DNA from: Streptomyces sp. YS415
Lineage (GTDB): Bacteria > Actinomycetota > Actinomycetes > Streptomycetales > Streptomycetaceae
Reading direction: 5' to 3'
DNA length: 64,000 nt
Assembly (NCBI RefSeq): GCF_023544665.1
Contig: NZ_JAMJFL010000023.1
Span: 57,688-121,687, forward strand
The translations under genes and the position numbers were made by a program. Numbering within the stretch: the first letter of the stretch is position 1; each line of letters opens with the position of its first letter. Positions 60,380-64,000 of the stretch are shown in pieces. Below the pieces are notes generated by a model, which made no database searches, had not been told where the DNA came from, and was given only the letters and a program-made list of their open reading frames with translations.

Positions 60380-61273
60380 ATGACGGAACTGCCCTCCCGG
60401 CGTCTGCTGCTGGTGCACGCGCACCCGGACGACGAGTCGATCAACAACGGCGCGACGATGGCCGCGTACGCCGCCGAGGGTGCCCATGTGACCCTGGTCA
60501 CCTGCACGCTCGGCGAGCGCGGCGAGGTCATCCCGCCCGCCCTCGCCCATCTGTCCGGCACCACCCTCGGCGAGTACCGCCTGGGCGAGCTGACCGCCGC
60601 CATGCGCGCCCTCGGCGTCGACGACTTCCGGCTGCTCGGCGGCCCCGGCCGCTACCGCGACTCCGGGATGATGGGCCTGCCCGACAACGACGACCCGGAC
60701 TGCTTCTGGCAGGCCGACGTCGACGAGGCCGCCGGCCACCTCCTGGAGGTGATCCGCGAGGTACGCCCCCAGGTCCTCGTCACGTACGACGAGAACGGCG
60801 GCTACGGCCACCCGGACCACATCCAGGCCCACCGCGTCGCCATGCGCGCCGCCGAGCTCGCGGCCGGGGCGGGCTGCCCGGTCGCCAAGGTCTACTGGAA
60901 CCGCGTCCCGCGCACCGTCGGCGAACAGGCGTTCGCCCGTCTGGCGGCCGCCCTGCCTCAGCTGCCCTTCACCAAGGCGGCCGCCCTCGACGACGTGCCC
61001 GGAGTGGTCGACGACGAGCGGATCACGACCGTCGTCGACGGCACCGCGCACTCCGCGGCCAAGACCGCCGCGATGGCCGCGCACGCCACCCAGATCGAGG
61101 TGTCGGGGGAGTACTTCGTCCTCTCCAACGACCTCGCCCAGCCCGTCTTCACCACCGAGTACTACGAGTTGGCGCGCGGCGAGCGAAGCGAGATGGGGGT
61201 CCCCCCGGCCGACCTCTGGGGGAGGGCCGCTACGCCGGAGACCGACCTGTTCGCGGGGATCGAGGACGCGTGA
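60380..61273 (+). CDS. mshB: Mycothiol biosynthesis deacetylase MshB
   Basis: 297 residues from ATG 60380 (GGTGGGGA just upstream). Zinc motif AHPDDE (H15, D18 region) and the second motif YGHPDHIQAH, the PIG-L/LmbE fold, and the MshB-specific FWQADVDEA and YWNRVPR segments. It removes the acetyl group from GlcNAc-inositol, the second step in making mycothiol, the actinobacterial redox thiol. The stop overlaps the next ATG (TGATG), so they are co-translated. Confidence 0.94.
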   Translation: MTELPSRRLLLVHAHPDDESINNGATMAAYAAEGAHVTLVTCTLGERGEVIPPALAHLSGTTLGEYRLGELTAAMRALGVDDFRLLGGPGRYRDSGMMGLPDNDDPDCFWQADVDEAAGHLLEVIREVRPQVLVTYDENGGYGHPDHIQAHRVAMRAAELAAGAGCPVAKVYWNRVPRTVGEQAFARLAAALPQLPFTKAAALDDVPGVVDDERITTVVDGTAHSAAKTAAMAAHATQIEVSGEYFVLSNDLAQPVFTTEYYELARGERSEMGVPPADLWGRAATPETDLFAGIEDA

Positions 61274-61686
61274 TGAAGAACGACCGGACGCCGCTGCTCG
61301 CCCAGCCAGTCGGGCTGCCCTCCTTCACCCGGTTCGCCCTGCTGCTCGGCCTCTTCGTGCTCGGCGCGCTCGTCGCGGCCGCCGGCGCGCTGATCCAGGG
61401 GGCGTGGTTCCCGGGCGGGCTGCTGCTCGCGCTCGCCGGTGAGATCGGGCTCTGTCTCGGCGGGGCCCTGCTCACCCGCGGCCGGGCCGGGGCCGTCGCG
61501 CCCGCCGGCGGCTGGATGCTCGCCGTGATCCTGCTCACCGCCAGCCGCCCCGAGGGCGACTTCGTCTTCGCCTCGGACGGCGGCTCCTACATCTTCCTGC
61601 TCGGCGGTATGGCCACGGCTGTGATGTGCGCCACCCTCGCCCCCACGCGGCAACCGGAGGGCGACGACGTCCGACTTGGGAAGTGA
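61273..61686 (+). CDS. DUF6113 family membrane protein
   Basis: 137 residues from ATG 61273, sharing a base with the mshB stop. About four transmembrane helices (FALLLGLFVLGALVAAAGAL, GLLLALAGEIGLCLGGALL, GWMLAVILLTA, IFLLGGMATAVMCATLA). A conserved downstream partner of mshB in Streptomyces as I recall; function unknown. Confidence 0.78.
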   Translation: MKNDRTPLLAQPVGLPSFTRFALLLGLFVLGALVAAAGALIQGAWFPGGLLLALAGEIGLCLGGALLTRGRAGAVAPAGGWMLAVILLTASRPEGDFVFASDGGSYIFLLGGMATAVMCATLAPTRQPEGDDVRLGK

Positions 61687-61846
61687 CGTACTGCTTCTCC
61701 GCGCCGCACACGTGCGAGTCCCGTGGGGGTTTCCCCGGCGGTCGTGGGATACGCGCCAGAGGTGGCCAGTATGGTGGTGCGCGCCGCCGAGCCGCCCGGA
61801 GCAGTGAGGACGAGTCGGGCGGCGGAGCCAACCGGGAGAACCTGCC

Positions 61847-64000
61847 TTGAGTCGTGAAACTGACAGTCCGTCCTCCGGGCCCAACGGGCGCGGCGGAGCC
61901 GCTTACCCTTCGGGCACGCCGCCTTACGGGACGCCTGCGGTTCCCGACGGCGGTCCGGATGCGGGCCGTTCGGCCGCGCGGCCGGAGGACCGCAAGACCG
62001 AGACCACACTGACGACCCGGATCCGGATCAACATCCCCGGATCGCGGCCCATTCCGCCGGTCGTCGTGCGCAAGCCGGTCGGGGACAGCGAGAACCCCGA
62101 CGCGGGCGCCGGGACCGAGCCGCCCGCGCCGGGTGCCGCCGCGTCCGCGTCCGCGCCCGAGCCTTCCGCCGAGCCCGCGGCTCCGGCCGAGGAGAAGGCG
62201 AGCGAGTGGTTCGTACCGCGCAAGTCCGCGCCCCCGAAAGCCGGTAGCGGCGGCGGCCAGAGCAACGGCGCCGGTGCGCCCGGCGGTTCGGCGCCCTCGG
62301 CTCCGCGCCCCGGCGCGGGTGCGGCCGGTGCGCCGGGTACGGCCGGTGGCTCGGGCGCGCCGCGGCCCGGTGGGGTCGTCGGCTCCATGAACATGCAGGG
62401 CGGCGCCCGCCCCGGCGCCGGCAACGGCGCTGGACCGGCGGGCGCGACCGGCGGACCGGTGGCGCCCGGCCACGGCGGCGGCACCGGCTCCTTCGACGTG
62501 ACCGAGGCGCTGGCCGCAGGCCCGCGGGGCCCCGCCGCCCGCCCCGGCGACGAGGCGCGCCGCGACGACCTGCCGTACTTCTCCGACAACGCCGGCCAGA
62601 ACGGCCACGGCGCCCAGGGCGTGCCCGGCGGCCCGGCCGGTCCCGGCGGGCCCAGTGGCCCCAGTGGCTTCAACGGCCCCGGTGGCCCCGGCGCCCCCGG
62701 CGGCCCGGGCGGACAGCAGGGTCCCGCGGGTCCGACGACCGGCCCCGTGACCGGTGACAGCCCCCTGGCGCCCCCCATGGGCGCCGGCCCCGGCCCGATG
62801 GGCGGCGCCCCCGGCATGCACGGCCCCGGCGGCGGCCTGAGCGACGACACCGCGATCCTCACCCCGCAGAAGCCGGCCCCCGAGCCCGGCACTCCGGGCT
62901 ACGGCAACCCCGCCGACAACGTCTCCGGGCACACCGTCACCAGCGGTATCCCGGTGGTCCCGCCCGCCGTCCAGCACCCCTTCGGGCCGGGCGCGCCCAC
63001 CGGCGGACCGCTGCCGCACACGCCCCCCAAGCTGCCCGAGCCGGTCTCCCCGAACGTGCCGGCCGCGCCCGCGCCGAAGAAGAAGAAAGGCCGCGGCAAG
63101 CGGGGTCTGCTCACCGGCGGCGTGATCGTCCTGGCCGGTGGCCTGTACGGCGCCGGGCTGCTGATGAACCACTCCGACGTGCCCAAGGGCACCACCGTGC
63201 TCGGCGTCGACATCGGCGGCGGTACCCGTGACGACGCGGTCAAGAAGCTCGACGACGCCTTCGAGGACCGCGTGAACAAGGAGCTGAAGCTGACGGTCGG
63301 CGGCAGAACCGTCGCCCTCGAGCCGGACCAGGCGGGGCTCCAGTTCGACGCCGTGGCCACCGTCAGCGAGGCCGCGCAGAGCGACTACAACCCGGTCTCC
63401 GTGGTCGGTTCGCTCTTCGGCCAGGAGCGCGTGGTCGAGCCGGTCATGCCGGTCGACGAGGAGAAGCTGCAGGCCGCGCTGGAGAACGCCGGCGGCGGCT
63501 CCGGATCGCTGACCGACGGCACCATCAGGTTCGAGTCGGGCAAGGCCGTCCCCGTGTACGGCAAGGCGGGCCAGGGCATCGACGTCGCCGGGTCGACCGA
63601 CGCGGTCGAGGAGGCGTACCGCACCCAGGTGGAGACCGGCACGGCCCCCGCGGTGCGCGTCGCGACGACCGCCAAGGAGCCGACGGTCGACAAGTCCGAG
63701 GTCGACCGGATGATGAAGGAGTACGCCGAGCCCGCGATGTCGGCCAACGTCATCGTGCGCACGGACGCCACCCGCTTCATCGAGTTCAGCCCGGAGAACT
63801 CCCTGTGGAAGTTCCTCCGCGTCAAGGCCGTCGACGGCAAGCTCGTCGACAGTCCCGACCTGAAGGCGCTCGAGGAGCTCTACGGCCAGACCTTCGACGG
63901 CGTGCAGATCACCCGGGGCACCGGCAAGAAGACGGCCGTCACCCCACAGGACGTCTATGCCGCCCTGCGCCAGGCCCTGCTGAGCACGTCCGACCGGGAC
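61847..64000 (+). CDS. Membrane protein with collagen-like tract and PG-binding/VanW-like domains (cut by window edge)
   Basis: Open to the last base; 718 codons visible. TTG 61847 is the likely start: GGGAGA lies 8 bases upstream and no ATG/GTG fits. Residues 1-410 are disordered Gly/Pro/Ala-rich cytoplasmic sequence, including a collagen-like Gly-X-Y run near 262-297. A lysine cluster (KKKKGRGKRG) precedes one helix (LLTGGVIVLAGGLYGAGLLM, about 421-440). Outside, VPKGTTVLGVDIGGGTRDDAV begins a repeat of PG_binding_4-type domains found N-terminal to VanW or L,D-transpeptidase-like domains in actinobacteria. It probably acts at the cell wall. The C-terminal catalytic or VanW part lies beyond the window. 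Confidence 0.82.
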   Translation, partial: MSRETDSPSSGPNGRGGAAYPSGTPPYGTPAVPDGGPDAGRSAARPEDRKTETTLTTRIRINIPGSRPIPPVVVRKPVGDSENPDAGAGTEPPAPGAAASASAPEPSAEPAAPAEEKASEWFVPRKSAPPKAGSGGGQSNGAGAPGGSAPSAPRPGAGAAGAPGTAGGSGAPRPGGVVGSMNMQGGARPGAGNGAGPAGATGGPVAPGHGGGTGSFDVTEALAAGPRGPAARPGDEARRDDLPYFSDNAGQNGHGAQGVPGGPAGPGGPSGPSGFNGPGGPGAPGGPGGQQGPAGPTTGPVTGDSPLAPPMGAGPGPMGGAPGMHGPGGGLSDDTAILTPQKPAPEPGTPGYGNPADNVSGHTVTSGIPVVPPAVQHPFGPGAPTGGPLPHTPPKLPEPVSPNVPAAPAPKKKKGRGKRGLLTGGVIVLAGGLYGAGLLMNHSDVPKGTTVLGVDIGGGTRDDAVKKLDDAFEDRVNKELKLTVGGRTVALEPDQAGLQFDAVATVSEAAQSDYNPVSVVGSLFGQERVVEPVMPVDEEKLQAALENAGGGSGSLTDGTIRFESGKAVPVYGKAGQGIDVAGSTDAVEEAYRTQVETGTAPAVRVATTAKEPTVDKSEVDRMMKEYAEPAMSANVIVRTDATRFIEFSPENSLWKFLRVKAVDGKLVDSPDLKALEELYGQTFDGVQITRGTGKKTAVTPQDVYAALRQALLSTSDRD

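Overview
The window is chromosomal DNA of a Streptomyces or a very close relative. The sequence is extremely GC-rich with strong third-position G/C bias and many GTG (and a few TTG) starts. It carries a bldK-type oligopeptide importer, mshB of mycothiol synthesis, an actinobacterial-type succinate dehydrogenase, polyphosphate glucokinase and RsbW/SpoIIE-like regulators. I found no tRNA, rRNA, insertion sequence, phage gene or CRISPR array. Both window edges cut a gene (ppgK on the left, a VanW/PG-binding-like membrane protein on the right).

Region by region. 1-4.7 kb: the 3' end of ppgK, a DUF6542 membrane protein, ychF with a clear intrinsic terminator, and a SNF2-type helicase. 4.8-10 kb: an NDH-2-like flavoprotein, then a compact locus that looks like an uncharacterised peptide-modification (RiPP-like) system. 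It has an unannotated 25-residue peptide gene with a strong ribosome site (7337-7414, minus), an M14 metallocarboxypeptidase just downstream of it and, on the plus strand, an MccB/ThiF-like E1 enzyme with an N-terminal PqqD/RRE-like domain overlapping an M50 membrane protease that has a similar N-terminal domain. 9.9-22.7 kb: a five-gene translationally coupled minus-strand operon (WGR-DUF4132, MoxR-type AAA+ ATPase, DUF5682, VWA, SWIM), divergent from a second DUF4132 gene. The shared promoter region holds two opposed copies of what looks like the LexA-independent, PafBC-type DNA-damage promoter (TTGTCRGTG-N8-TANNNT).

22.7-36.9 kb: a LysR/SDR pair with a 17-bp inverted repeat between them, a secreted subtilisin-like protease with a P-domain, a DUF4190 protein, a GntR regulator, a SPOR-like small protein preceded by a tiny TTA-containing frame, a Nudix hydrolase, a stand-alone HATPase, a large PAS-GAF-PP2C-HATPase regulator, a coiled-coil membrane protein, a GH18-like membrane-anchored protein and a methyltransferase. 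Several of these appear to be transcribed as leaderless mRNAs.

36.9-64 kb: sdhBAC (minus) with a small coiled-coil neighbour, then a long peptide-transport island: an orphan lipoprotein binding protein, typA, the complete bldKABCDE operon, a second complete Opp/Dpp-type operon, and a convergent S9 prolyl-oligopeptidase. Strong hairpins separate the units. The window ends with a small membrane protein, mshB, a DUF6113 protein, and the start of a collagen-like-repeat and PG-binding-domain protein. The importers bring oligopeptides (including, by homology, the morphogenetic BldK signal) into the cell; the S9 peptidase next to them could process peptides.
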